Below are positions 33,717-41,023 of a DNA stretch of 64,000 bases, in pieces. The stretch's first letter is position 1. The number at the start of each line of letters is the position of its first letter. Location: contig DAOKZI010000008.1 in the NCBI GenBank assembly GCA_035325705.1, positions 62,001 through 126,000 on the forward strand. The letters are read 5' to 3'. Below the pieces are notes generated by a model that did not search any database, was not told the DNA's origin, and saw nothing but the letters and a program-made list of their open reading frames with translations. The stretch is from Ga0077536 sp035325705. GTDB taxonomy: Bacteria > Pseudomonadota > Gammaproteobacteria > Ga0077536. Position numbers and translations under genes: made by a program.

Positions 33717-33973
33717 GTAGCCCGGGTGCAGCGTAGCGGAACCCGGGATCGAGCATGCCCGATACGCAAGGGCTTTCGGCCCTGCGCGGCGCGCACCGCG
33801 CGGGGTCTTCTCGAAGGCAGGAGAGACGACGAGCGCCGGATCCCGGGTTACGCGCTGCGCGCTCCACCCGGGCTACGACACCGCCGTTCGCGCTGAAGGA
33901 CTATGCCTCTTTCATGAGGGCGGGTAACGCGCGCGTCATGATCGTTGGGCTGACGAAGGAAGCCCAACCTACG
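33717..33973. repeat. Left composite repeat (R1-core A-R1, R3, R2)
   Basis: R1 arm at 33717, core A (ATGCCCGATACGCAAGGG...), inverse R1 arm to 33877, a shared spacer (ACACCGCCGTTCGCGCTGAA), R3 (33906-33943) and an R2 arm (33944-33973). The whole 257-bp block occurs in inverse order at 34756-35014. Confidence 0.9.
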
Positions 33974-33996
33974 GGCCGAAGCACCAGGAGAACGCC

Positions 33997-34722
33997 ATGG
34001 CGATCGCAAAGAAGCAGTCCGGGACACAGGTCGACGAAATTGCCGACGGGATCTACCGCATCAGTACGGCGGTGCCTCTTCCCGGCGGCGGCTTTTCGTT
34101 CAATCAGTACCTCATCGTCGACGACGAGCCGCTGATCTTCCATACGGGGCCGCGCAAGATGTTTCCTCTCGTGCACGAGGCGGTCGCGAGCGTGATCCCG
34201 CCCGGGCGTCTCCGTTACATCGCCTTCTCGCACGTCGAGGCCGACGAATGCGGATCGCTCAATCAATGGCTAGCCGCGGCCCCGCAGTCTTCGCCCTTGT
34301 GCGGAACCGTCGCCGCGATGGTGTCCATCGACGATCTTGCGGACCGGCCGCCTCGCGCACTCGGCGACGGCGAGTTGCTGTCGCTCGGGAAACACAGCGT
34401 CCGGTGGCTCGATACCCCGCATCTGCCGCACGCATGGGAATGCGGCTGCCTGATCGAAGAACGGACCCGAACCCTCCTGTGCGGCGATCTGTTCACGCAG
34501 GGCGGCGCCCACAATCCGGCGATTACCGAGTCCGACATCCTCGGGCCGAGCGAGGCCTTCCGCCATCAAATGGATTACTTCTCGCACACCAAGAACGCCC
34601 GCCAGATGCTGGAAAGATTGGCTTCGAGCAAACCCACGACGCTCGCCTGCATGCACGGCAGCGCATGGCGCGGCGACGGGGCCCAGCTCTTGCGCGCTTT
34701 AGCCGATGCGATATGTATGTGA
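33997..34722 (+). CDS. Flavodiiron-type metallo-beta-lactamase-fold protein
   Basis: A 241-residue stand-alone diiron domain. The six ligands of flavodiiron proteins are all present with proper spacing: H79-x-E81-x-D83, H145, D164 (CGDLFTQGG) and H220 (CMHGSAW). The residue after D83 is Glu instead of the usual His. The domain normally reduces O2 or NO when partnered with FMN or rubredoxin; no flavodoxin domain is attached, so it needs a partner or has another role (ODP-type oxygen sensor). CAGGAG precedes ATG 33997. The gene sits alone between two inverted composite repeats. Confidence 0.85.
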   Translation: MAIAKKQSGTQVDEIADGIYRISTAVPLPGGGFSFNQYLIVDDEPLIFHTGPRKMFPLVHEAVASVIPPGRLRYIAFSHVEADECGSLNQWLAAAPQSSPLCGTVAAMVSIDDLADRPPRALGDGELLSLGKHSVRWLDTPHLPHAWECGCLIEERTRTLLCGDLFTQGGAHNPAITESDILGPSEAFRHQMDYFSHTKNARQMLERLASSKPTTLACMHGSAWRGDGAQLLRALADAICM

Positions 34723-34755
34723 ACGGGCTCGCGTCTAAATGACTGCTCGGAGGCC

Positions 34756-35014
34756 GTAGCTTGGGCTGACGAAGGAATACCAACGGTGATGCGACGCGCG
34801 CATCCCTTTCAATCATGAAAGAGGCATAGTCCTTCAGCGCGAACGGCGGTGTCGTAGCCCGGGTGGAGCGCGCAGCGCGTAACCCGGGATCCGCGCCCGC
34901 CGTCCTTTCATGCATTCGAGAAAACCCGGCGCGGTGCGCGCCGCGCAGGGCCGAAAGCCCTTGCGTGTCGGGCATGCCGGATCCCGGGTTCCGCTACGCT
35001 GCACCCGGGCTACG
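34756..35014. repeat. Right composite repeat (R2, R3, R1-core A-R1), inverse of the left one
   Basis: R2 arm (34756-34784, with small changes), R3 (34788-34830), the same spacer TTCAGCGCGAACGGCGGTGT, R1 arm at 34855, core A and inverse R1 arm to 35014. It forms a 1.3-kb bracket with 33717-33973. No flanking direct duplication is evident. Confidence 0.9.
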
Positions 35015-35051
35015 AGGCATTGGACGCCGTGCGCGTCGGGCTTCCGCTGCC

Positions 35052-36083
35052 TCAGTCCGCAAACGCGGGCATCACCTCGGTCGCGAACAGCCGCAAGGAG
35101 CGCTCGAGCTTCTCGGTCGGCAGATCCGGCATCTGCATGCGCAGGACGATCTCGGTGGGCGCGAGCGCGTCCTTCAGGGCCTGCACGCGTTCCCGCACGA
35201 CGGCCGGATCGCCGATGAGATAGCGCGAGCCCATCGCGCGGTACTGGACCATCGAGAGATCCGTCACCAGCTCGCCGCCGTCGGTCTTCAAGGCCCGTTC
35301 GCCCTGCGCGGACTTGCGGCCGTAGATCCCGAACAGCGCGTCGGTCCCGGGCACGCCGTAGCGCTCGGCCTCTGCGACGGTATCCAGCACCAAGGCCTCG
35401 CGGAAGATGGGCCGCTCAGCAGGCACGTAGCCCACGCGGGCGGCTTCCGCCAGGTAGTGCTCGAAGTGCTCGCCGAGCTCGGCGGTGGTGTGGCGGGGAG
35501 AAGCCACCAGCACCGCGCGCCGGCGCGCCGCCCGCTTCAGCAACTGCGGACCGGAGACGCCGTACCACAGCGGCAGCTCGCGCTGGATCGGCGTGGGTCG
35601 CAGCTTGAGGGACGGGATCTGGAAGTACCGTCCCGCGAAGCCGATGTCGTCCGGGTTCTGCCAGGCGTGCTGGAGGAAGTCGATGATTTCCTCGTGCAGC
35701 TTGAAGCGCTCCGCGTACGGCACGCCGCGGCCCGCGAACTCTTCGGACGCATAGCCCGGCGCCGTGCCGAAGATGAGGCGGCCCTCGGACAGGTTATCCA
35801 GCGTCGCCAAGTCCTCGAGCAACTGTACGGGCCGGTACAGCGTACTGACGAGAATGTTCGGCACGAGCTTCACACGCTGCGTAAGGCCCGCGGCCTGCGC
35901 GAGCGCGAGCAAGGGACTCGGCAGAAAGCCGTCGGGCTGGAAGTGGTGCTCGGTCACGTGCAGGCCGTGATAGCCGAGCTCCTCGATCAGGGGCGCGAAG
36001 CGGCGCCATTCGCGGAAAGTATCGAGATGCGTAGTGCTCGAGCCGGGCGGGGCGACGAAGCTGAAGATGACGGAAAACTTCAT
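35052..36083 (-). CDS. LLM-class flavin-dependent monooxygenase
   Basis: A 343-residue TIM-barrel enzyme related to bacterial luciferase/alkanal monooxygenases: FREWRRFAPLIEELGYHGLHVTEHHFQPDGFLPSPLLALAQAAGLT, RVKLVPNILVSTLYRPVQLLEDLATLDNLSEGRLIFGTAPGY. It is likely FMN-dependent, oxygenating an organic substrate. The divergent LysR-type gene 177 bp away probably regulates it. ATG 36083. Confidence 0.88.
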   Translation of the reverse strand: MKFSVIFSFVAPPGSSTTHLDTFREWRRFAPLIEELGYHGLHVTEHHFQPDGFLPSPLLALAQAAGLTQRVKLVPNILVSTLYRPVQLLEDLATLDNLSEGRLIFGTAPGYASEEFAGRGVPYAERFKLHEEIIDFLQHAWQNPDDIGFAGRYFQIPSLKLRPTPIQRELPLWYGVSGPQLLKRAARRRAVLVASPRHTTAELGEHFEHYLAEAARVGYVPAERPIFREALVLDTVAEAERYGVPGTDALFGIYGRKSAQGERALKTDGGELVTDLSMVQYRAMGSRYLIGDPAVVRERVQALKDALAPTEIVLRMQMPDLPTEKLERSLRLFATEVMPAFAD

Positions 36084-36196
36084 CGGGATACCTCCTAGGC
36101 TAAGGATGGGGCCGGCCGGATGGATACGTCGTCTCTGCGTGCGGCGGCGCTGGCGGGACGATAAATCCGGCGCGCGGGATAACCCAACGAATTCTA

Positions 36197-36227
36197 TTGA
36201 TGGTGCCTCATCAGGAATTTTTATACT
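36197..36227 (+). promoter_or_regulatory. Candidate LysR operator and promoter in divergent intergenic region
   Basis: An inverted repeat TGATG-N6-CATCA (36198-36213) lies in the middle of an AT-rich patch. On the plus strand TTGATG (36197-36202) and TATACT (36222-36227) resemble -35 and -10 boxes, spaced 19 bp. Position between LLM and LysR genes fits autoregulation and divergent control. Confidence 0.45.
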
Positions 36228-36259
36228 GTCGTTCTCCGTTTCAAGCCCGGACGCGCCCG

Positions 36260-37174
36260 ATGGCCTTCTCCCTGCGCCAGCTCCGCTACTTTCACGCCGC
36301 GGCGGAAACCGGCCAGATCAGCCGCGCCGCGATCGAGCTCAACATCACGCAGGCGGCCGTCACGACGGGCATCCGTCAGCTCGAGGCCTCACTGGGCGCT
36401 ACCTTGCTCGTGCGCTCGTCCAGCGGCGTCGTGCTGACGGCGGCCGGGGAGCGATTCCTGCGCCACGTGTGCGACATCCTCGCGTCGGTCGAGCGGGCAC
36501 AGCAGGTCGTCCCCGACGTCGAGGAAGCGGCCGGCGTGGTGCGCGTCGGCGTCACCTATACGATCGTCGGCTATTTCCTCGCGCCGCTGCTCGGGCGTTT
36601 TCGCCGCCTGTATCCCGGCATCACGCTGCAGCTCGACGAGGCGCGACGCCACGAGGTCGAGCAGATTGCGGCAAAGGGCCGCTGCGACTTTGCCCTCGTG
36701 ATGACGCAAGGCGAGCGCGTCGCGACGAGTCCGCGCTTGAAATCGCGCATCCTCTATCGCTCGGCGCGCCGTCTGTGGCTGCCGGCAGGACATCCCCTGC
36801 TCGATGCCGCGCGCGTGAGCTTCGCCGACGTGAGTCGAGAGCCCTATATCGCGCTGACCGTCGACGATGCGTGGGCGAACGCGCAGGACTACTGGAAGAA
36901 GGCGCGACAGACGCCGCGCGTGGCCTTCGAGACGGCGTCGATCGAGGGGCTGCGGACAATGGTCGGCATGGGGCTGGGCGTGACCATCCTGTCCGATATG
37001 CTCTATCGTCCCTGGTCCATCGAGGGCCATCGCATCGAGACCCGCGATCTCGATGCACCGGTGCCGCTGCTGAACGTCAGCATGCTGGTGCCCGTGGATA
37101 GACCGCTCAGCACCGCCGCCCGCAGCCTGGTGGCTTTCCTGCAGCGCTCGAACAATCTCGTGCACGGCGGCTGA
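36260..37174 (+). CDS. LysR family transcriptional regulator
   Basis: A 304-residue LysR-type regulator from ATG 36260. N-terminal winged HTH: LRQLRYFHAAAETGQISRAAIELNITQAAVTTGIRQLEASLGATLLVR. The effector domain starts near residue 90 (VVRVGVTYTIVGYFLAPLL). It probably senses a substrate of the divergent LLM monooxygenase. The frame is open a little upstream, but the HTH start supports this ATG. Confidence 0.9.
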   Translation: MAFSLRQLRYFHAAAETGQISRAAIELNITQAAVTTGIRQLEASLGATLLVRSSSGVVLTAAGERFLRHVCDILASVERAQQVVPDVEEAAGVVRVGVTYTIVGYFLAPLLGRFRRLYPGITLQLDEARRHEVEQIAAKGRCDFALVMTQGERVATSPRLKSRILYRSARRLWLPAGHPLLDAARVSFADVSREPYIALTVDDAWANAQDYWKKARQTPRVAFETASIEGLRTMVGMGLGVTILSDMLYRPWSIEGHRIETRDLDAPVPLLNVSMLVPVDRPLSTAARSLVAFLQRSNNLVHGG

Positions 37175-37301
37175 GGCGCCGCGCTCGGGCAATGACACGG
37201 CGCGATGCAAACATGCCGAGCCCGCGGCCGGAAGACAGTGAATGAAACCCGCTGAGGCGCACCGGCCGCGCGGGCCTTGAGAACGGCACGGTCGACTCCT
37301 G

Positions 37302-37709
37302 ATGCCTTACGCGCTATTGGCCGACGCGGTGCTGCTCCTCCATTTCGGCGTCGTGCTCTTCGTCGTGGGCGGTCTCGTCCTCGTCGTGCTCGGCAATCGC
37401 TGCGGCTGGCGCTGGGTCAACGGCTGGTGGTTCCGGCTGGCGCATCTCGCGGCCATCGCTTTCGTCGTTCTCCAGAGCTGGTTCGGGCAGATCTGTCCGC
37501 TGACGACGCTGGAGTCCCGGCTGCGCGTGCGCGCCGGCGCGCCCGCCTATGACGCGAGCTTCATCGAGCACTGGGTTCAGCGCTTGCTCTACTACGAGGC
37601 GCCGAGCTGGGTATTCGCGGCGGCCTACACCGCGTTCGGCCTGTTGGTCGTCCTCGCGTGGCGGCGTTTCCCGCCGCGCCGCGCACGCGCGCGGCGTCGC
37701 GGCGATTGA
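37302..37709 (+). CDS. DUF2784 membrane protein
   Basis: A 135-residue protein with about four helices. LLADAVLLLHFGVVLFVVGGLVLVVLGNRCGWRWVNGWWFRLAHLAAIAFVVLQSWFGQICPLTTLE is the DUF2784 signature. Function unknown. Arg-rich C-terminus. Upstream of the DUF4142-cupredoxin-sigma group by 123 bp, without a clear terminator. Confidence 0.9.
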   Translation: MPYALLADAVLLLHFGVVLFVVGGLVLVVLGNRCGWRWVNGWWFRLAHLAAIAFVVLQSWFGQICPLTTLESRLRVRAGAPAYDASFIEHWVQRLLYYEAPSWVFAAAYTAFGLLVVLAWRRFPPRRARARRRGD

Positions 37710-37832
37710 GGTCGCGGCTCGACGCCGGAACGCAGCGCGATCTCGTGACCTCCAATGTAGTACCCCCGCGCTGCGGGCGGTGCCCGGCCCGCCGAGGTGC
37801 TGGGCCGGAATTTGCAACAGAGGAGTACTGTC

Positions 37833-38381
37833 ATGAATTTCAAGCACACGGCACGGATTCTCGTGCTGAGCGCCGCCGTCGCCGCCTTCGCGGCGCAGGC
37901 GCAAGGGCCCACGGATCCGCAGATCGCCGCAATCGTCGTCACCGCCAACCAGGTCGACATCGACGCCGGCAAGCTCGCCAAGTCGAAGGCGCACGCCAAG
38001 GAGGTGGCCGCCTTTGCCGAGCGCATGGTCGTCGATCACGAAGGGGTCAACCAATCGGCGCGTGAGCTCGTGAGCCGACTGCAGGTCACGCCGGAGCCGA
38101 ATGCCACGAGCGAGAGCCTGCAGCAAGGCGGCGACGAGAACCTGGCGAAGCTCGAGAAGCTCAGCGGCCAGGCTTTCGATCGCGCCTACGTCGAGCACGA
38201 AGTCGCCTATCATCAGGCGGTGCTCGACGCCGTCGACAAGACGCTGATCCCGAGCGCGCAGAACGCGGAGCTGAAGGCGCTGCTCGTCAAGGTCCGGCCG
38301 GCCTTCGTCGCGCATCTCGAGCACGCGCGGCAGTTGCAGGCGAGCCTCGAGCAGGTCGGCGGCCTCGAGCACGGGGAGTGA
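37833..38381 (+). CDS. DUF4142 periplasmic protein
   Basis: A 182-residue secreted protein; signal peptide to about residue 24 (AAQAQ). The helical DUF4142 (ferritin-like) domain shows DPQIAAIVVTANQVDIDAGKLAKSKAHAKEVAAFAERMVVDHEGVNQSARELVSRL and DRAYVEHEVAYHQAVLDAVDKTLIP. Paired His/Glu residues suggest metal binding, unproven. AGGAG before ATG 37833. First gene of a three-gene operon with a cupredoxin and an ECF sigma factor. Confidence 0.9.
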   Translation: MNFKHTARILVLSAAVAAFAAQAQGPTDPQIAAIVVTANQVDIDAGKLAKSKAHAKEVAAFAERMVVDHEGVNQSARELVSRLQVTPEPNATSESLQQGGDENLAKLEKLSGQAFDRAYVEHEVAYHQAVLDAVDKTLIPSAQNAELKALLVKVRPAFVAHLEHARQLQASLEQVGGLEHGE

Positions 38382-38388
38382 GTGCGCC

Positions 38389-38739
38389 ATGCCGGTGAAT
38401 GCCTATGCGCGCACACACCGGGGCTTCGTCCTCGCCTGCGCGCTCGCGGCTCTCGCGGCAGCGGGGATGAGCGCGGCAGGCAACGGCGCGCAGGAATACA
38501 CGATCGCAATCGAAGCGATGCGTTTCGTGCCCGCGACGCTGAGCGTGAAACGCGGCGATCGCGTGACGTGGGTCAACAAGGACTTGGTGCCGCACACCGC
38601 CACGGCGTCGGCAAAGGCCTTCGATTCCGGCAGTATCGCGCCGGGCGGCTCTTGGACCTATGTTGCGACGGAAGCGGGCACGCAGGCCTACGTCTGTGCC
38701 TTCCACCCGACGATGAAAGGCGAGGTGAGCATCCGATGA
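38389..38739 (+). CDS. Cupredoxin (amicyanin/plastocyanin-like)
   Basis: A 116-residue precursor with a signal peptide. The type-1 copper ligands are complete: H69 (VPHTATA), C103, H106 and M109 (YVCAFHPTMKG). FVPATLSVKRGDRVTWVNKD is the classic cupredoxin strand pair. It probably transfers electrons in the periplasm. Its stop overlaps the sigma factor start (ATGA). Confidence 0.9.
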   Translation: MPVNAYARTHRGFVLACALAALAAAGMSAAGNGAQEYTIAIEAMRFVPATLSVKRGDRVTWVNKDLVPHTATASAKAFDSGSIAPGGSWTYVATEAGTQAYVCAFHPTMKGEVSIR

Positions 38740-39440
38740 ATCGTTCCTTGGCAGCGGAGCCCGCAGCGTCGACGGTCGACGATGCCGCGCTGGTCGAACG
38801 CCTGGTCGCGGGCGATCGCGCGGCCTTCGAGCTCCTGATGCGGCGCTACAATCGGCGCCTCTATCGCATGGCGCGCGCCGTGCTGCGCGATCCCACGGAA
38901 GCGGAGGATGCGTTGCAGGACACCTACCTGCGCGTCTGGCGCGCCATCGGCCAGTTTCGCGGCGAGGCGGCGCTGTCGACCTGGATCGCGCGCCTGCTGC
39001 TCAACGAGTGCTCGAGCCGTCTGCGCCGCAGTGCCCGTCGCCAGAACGTGATTCCGATGGTAAGCGCCATCCCCGAAGCGGAGATCGACGCCGTGGCCGA
39101 CACCCATGCCGAACTCCCCGAGCAGACCCTCGCGAGGCTGGAGGCCCGCGCGCTGATCGAACGCAAGCTCGAGGAGCTGCCCGAGCGCTTCCGGCTCGTG
39201 TTTCTGCTGCGCTCGGTCGAGGAGCTCGACGTCGATACCGTCGCCGAGCTGCTCGACATTCCCGCCGCCACCGTGCGCAGCCGGCATTTTCGCGCCAAGG
39301 CAATGTTGCGCGAGCTGCTGGCGCGCACGCTCGACATCGCGGAGCGCGAAGTGTTCGAGTTCGGCGGCGAGCACTGCGATCGGCTGGTGGCGCGGGTCAT
39401 GGTGCGTTTGGAGGCCGGCGAGGCGATGCGCGACCTCTGA
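38736..39440 (+). CDS. ECF RNA polymerase sigma factor
   Basis: A 234-residue sigma factor. Region 2: FELLMRRYNRRLYRMARAVLRDPTEAEDALQDTYLRVWRAIGQFRGEAALSTWIARLLLNE. Region 4: ALIERKLEELPERFRLVFLLRSVEELDVDTVAELLDIPAATVRSRHFRAKAMLRELL. A C-terminal extension has VFEFGGEHCDRLVARVMVRL. No anti-sigma factor follows; the DUF4142 and cupredoxin genes before it may be its sensing partners or targets. Translationally coupled to the cupredoxin gene. Confidence 0.92.
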   Translation: MNRSLAAEPAASTVDDAALVERLVAGDRAAFELLMRRYNRRLYRMARAVLRDPTEAEDALQDTYLRVWRAIGQFRGEAALSTWIARLLLNECSSRLRRSARRQNVIPMVSAIPEAEIDAVADTHAELPEQTLARLEARALIERKLEELPERFRLVFLLRSVEELDVDTVAELLDIPAATVRSRHFRAKAMLRELLARTLDIAEREVFEFGGEHCDRLVARVMVRLEAGEAMRDL

Positions 39441-39582
39441 TCTGCTCGGCGCGCGGCGCAGGCCGAGCCGTCCGCCGCGCGCGTCTGCCATGCGGCCGCG
39501 CTACTTCGTTTTTGCCGCCGGTGCCGGGCATACTCGGAGCGGGCGCTTTTTGCCCCAGCCTGCGATGAAACGAGGCGCACCG

Positions 39583-40590
39583 ATGTCGCTCGCCCCGCTG
39601 CTGCGGTTGATGAAAAAGGGTCAGCTCCTGCCCGCGCTGCGCGCCAGTGCGCGCTACGAGCCCTACTACGCGCTGTGCTATCTGGCGGGCGCCAAGAACG
39701 CCGGTCTGCTCGAGAGGCTCGCGAACGAGCCGGCGAGCATGGACGAGCTGGCCGATGCGCATTGCCGCGACGTCGAAGCCCGCGAAGCCTTGGAAGCGTG
39801 GTTGCAACTGGGCGTCCGTCTCGGACTCCTCCGTCATCGAGGCGAGCGCTATTCCTTGCGCGGGCTGGCGCTCGCGCTGTCCCGGCCCGAGAACGACGCG
39901 ACGCTGGCGCTCGTGCAGGAAGTGGTCACGCTGCACCACAAGCTCATCGTCGATACGCCGGTGCGGCTGCGCGAAGGGAGGCCGTGGCAGCTCGAAGATC
40001 AAGATGGCGCGTTGACGGCGCGCTCCTCGCGCGCCCTCGAAGCATTCCAGATCGAAGCCATCGACAAGAGCTTTCCGGCTGCCGGGCCGGTGCGCCTGCT
40101 CGAAGTAGGTTGCGGATCGGCGTTCTACCTGCACTACGCGGCGATGAAGAATCCTGCGCTGCAGGCCGTCGGCGTGGAGCTGCAGCGCGAGGTCGCGGCG
40201 ATTGCGCGCGCCAACGTCGAACGCTGGGGCCTGGGCGATCGCGTCGCGATAGAAGCGGGCGACATCCGCGACAAGGCGGCGACGCCGACCTTCGACATCG
40301 TGACGCTCTACAACGACATCTACTACTTTCCCGTCGCAGAGCGCGTGCCGCTGCTGGCGAGGCTGAAGGAATTCCTCGCGCCCGGCGGCTTTCTGCTGCT
40401 GACCACGTGCTGCCAGGGCGGCAATCTCGGCATGGAGGTGCTCAATCTGTGGGGAGCGGCGACGGCCTCCGCGGGGCGACTGCCGAGCGTCGGCGAAATG
40501 CAGGCGCAGTTGGCAGCGGCGGGCTATGCAGGGGTGGACACCATGCGCCTGATTCCGGGCGATGCGTTCTACGCATTTCGGGCGCGCTGA
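39583..40590 (+). CDS. SAM-dependent methyltransferase with winged-helix N-terminus
   Basis: A 335-residue protein from ATG 39583 (GAGG 7 nt upstream; ATG 39565 is also in frame). The N-terminal part looks like the dimerisation/winged-helix domain of O-methyltransferases (YALCYLAGAKNAGLLERLANEPASMDELADAH). The class I SAM domain has motif I LLEVGCGSAFYLHYAA, the acidic residue of QAVGVELQREVAAIARANV, and post-I regions AGDIRD and FDIVTLYNDIYYFP. Substrate unknown. Confidence 0.85.
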   Translation: MSLAPLLRLMKKGQLLPALRASARYEPYYALCYLAGAKNAGLLERLANEPASMDELADAHCRDVEAREALEAWLQLGVRLGLLRHRGERYSLRGLALALSRPENDATLALVQEVVTLHHKLIVDTPVRLREGRPWQLEDQDGALTARSSRALEAFQIEAIDKSFPAAGPVRLLEVGCGSAFYLHYAAMKNPALQAVGVELQREVAAIARANVERWGLGDRVAIEAGDIRDKAATPTFDIVTLYNDIYYFPVAERVPLLARLKEFLAPGGFLLLTTCCQGGNLGMEVLNLWGAATASAGRLPSVGEMQAQLAAAGYAGVDTMRLIPGDAFYAFRAR

Positions 40591-40696
40591 ACGGCGGGAT
40601 CCGCAGGGGCCGGCGTCTTTCACGCCGGGTCGGTGCCTCGCGCGTGAGCACGCGGCGATTGTCGTGCGGAAGTCGGGTCGCTTCGTCGCCGCGTGC

Positions 40697-40890
40697 GATC
40701 CCGGATTCGCTGCGCGCATCCGGGCTACGAAGAGAATGTCCTAGCCCGCAAGCAGCGCAGCGGAATGCGGGTTTCGGCCATGCGCCTGTGCCGCATTTCC
40801 CGGATTCCGCGCCGCTGCGCGGCGCTCCTTCCGGGCTACGTAAAGGGCGCCTCTCTCGTAGCCCAGATGAGCGCAGCGAATCCGGGATCG
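40697..40890. repeat. R1-type composite of four arms
   Basis: Same arm order as at 21235-21428: GATCCCGGATTCGCTGCG..., TAGCCCGCAAGCAGCGCAG..., CCGGATTCCGCGCCGCTGC..., GTAGCCCAGATGAGCGCAGC.... The spacers differ. Confidence 0.85.
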
Positions 40891-40934
40891 GGCCTGCACG
40901 AGCCGCCGACACGCCCACGATCGCATCGCCATGA

Positions 40935-40992
40935 TTTTGTCCTAATACAAAACAAAACGCTTTTTGACAAAAACAGTGTCACGACGGATATT
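40935..40992 (+). promoter_or_regulatory. AT-rich promoter region of the acyl-CoA synthetase operon
   Basis: A sharply AT-rich patch in GC-rich DNA. It holds an inverted repeat TTTTGT-N6-ACAAAA (40935-40952), possibly an operator, and a consensus -35 TTGACA (40964-40969) with GATATT 17 bp later (40987-40992). The start codon follows 31 bp downstream. The IclR gene at the operon end is a candidate regulator. Confidence 0.55.
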
Positions 40993-41023
40993 GCCCGGCA
41001 TCCACAAGCGGTGATCGGCCGAA

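Noticed and set aside
33717..35014. Integron cassette or IS element
   Set aside because: No integrase, attC-like site, transposase or target duplication was seen; only inverted composite repeats.
37720..37832. ECF-type promoter (GGAAC and CGTGA/TGTC) before the DUF4142 gene
   Set aside because: Spacing between candidate boxes is wrong and one option would leave no leader; not supported.
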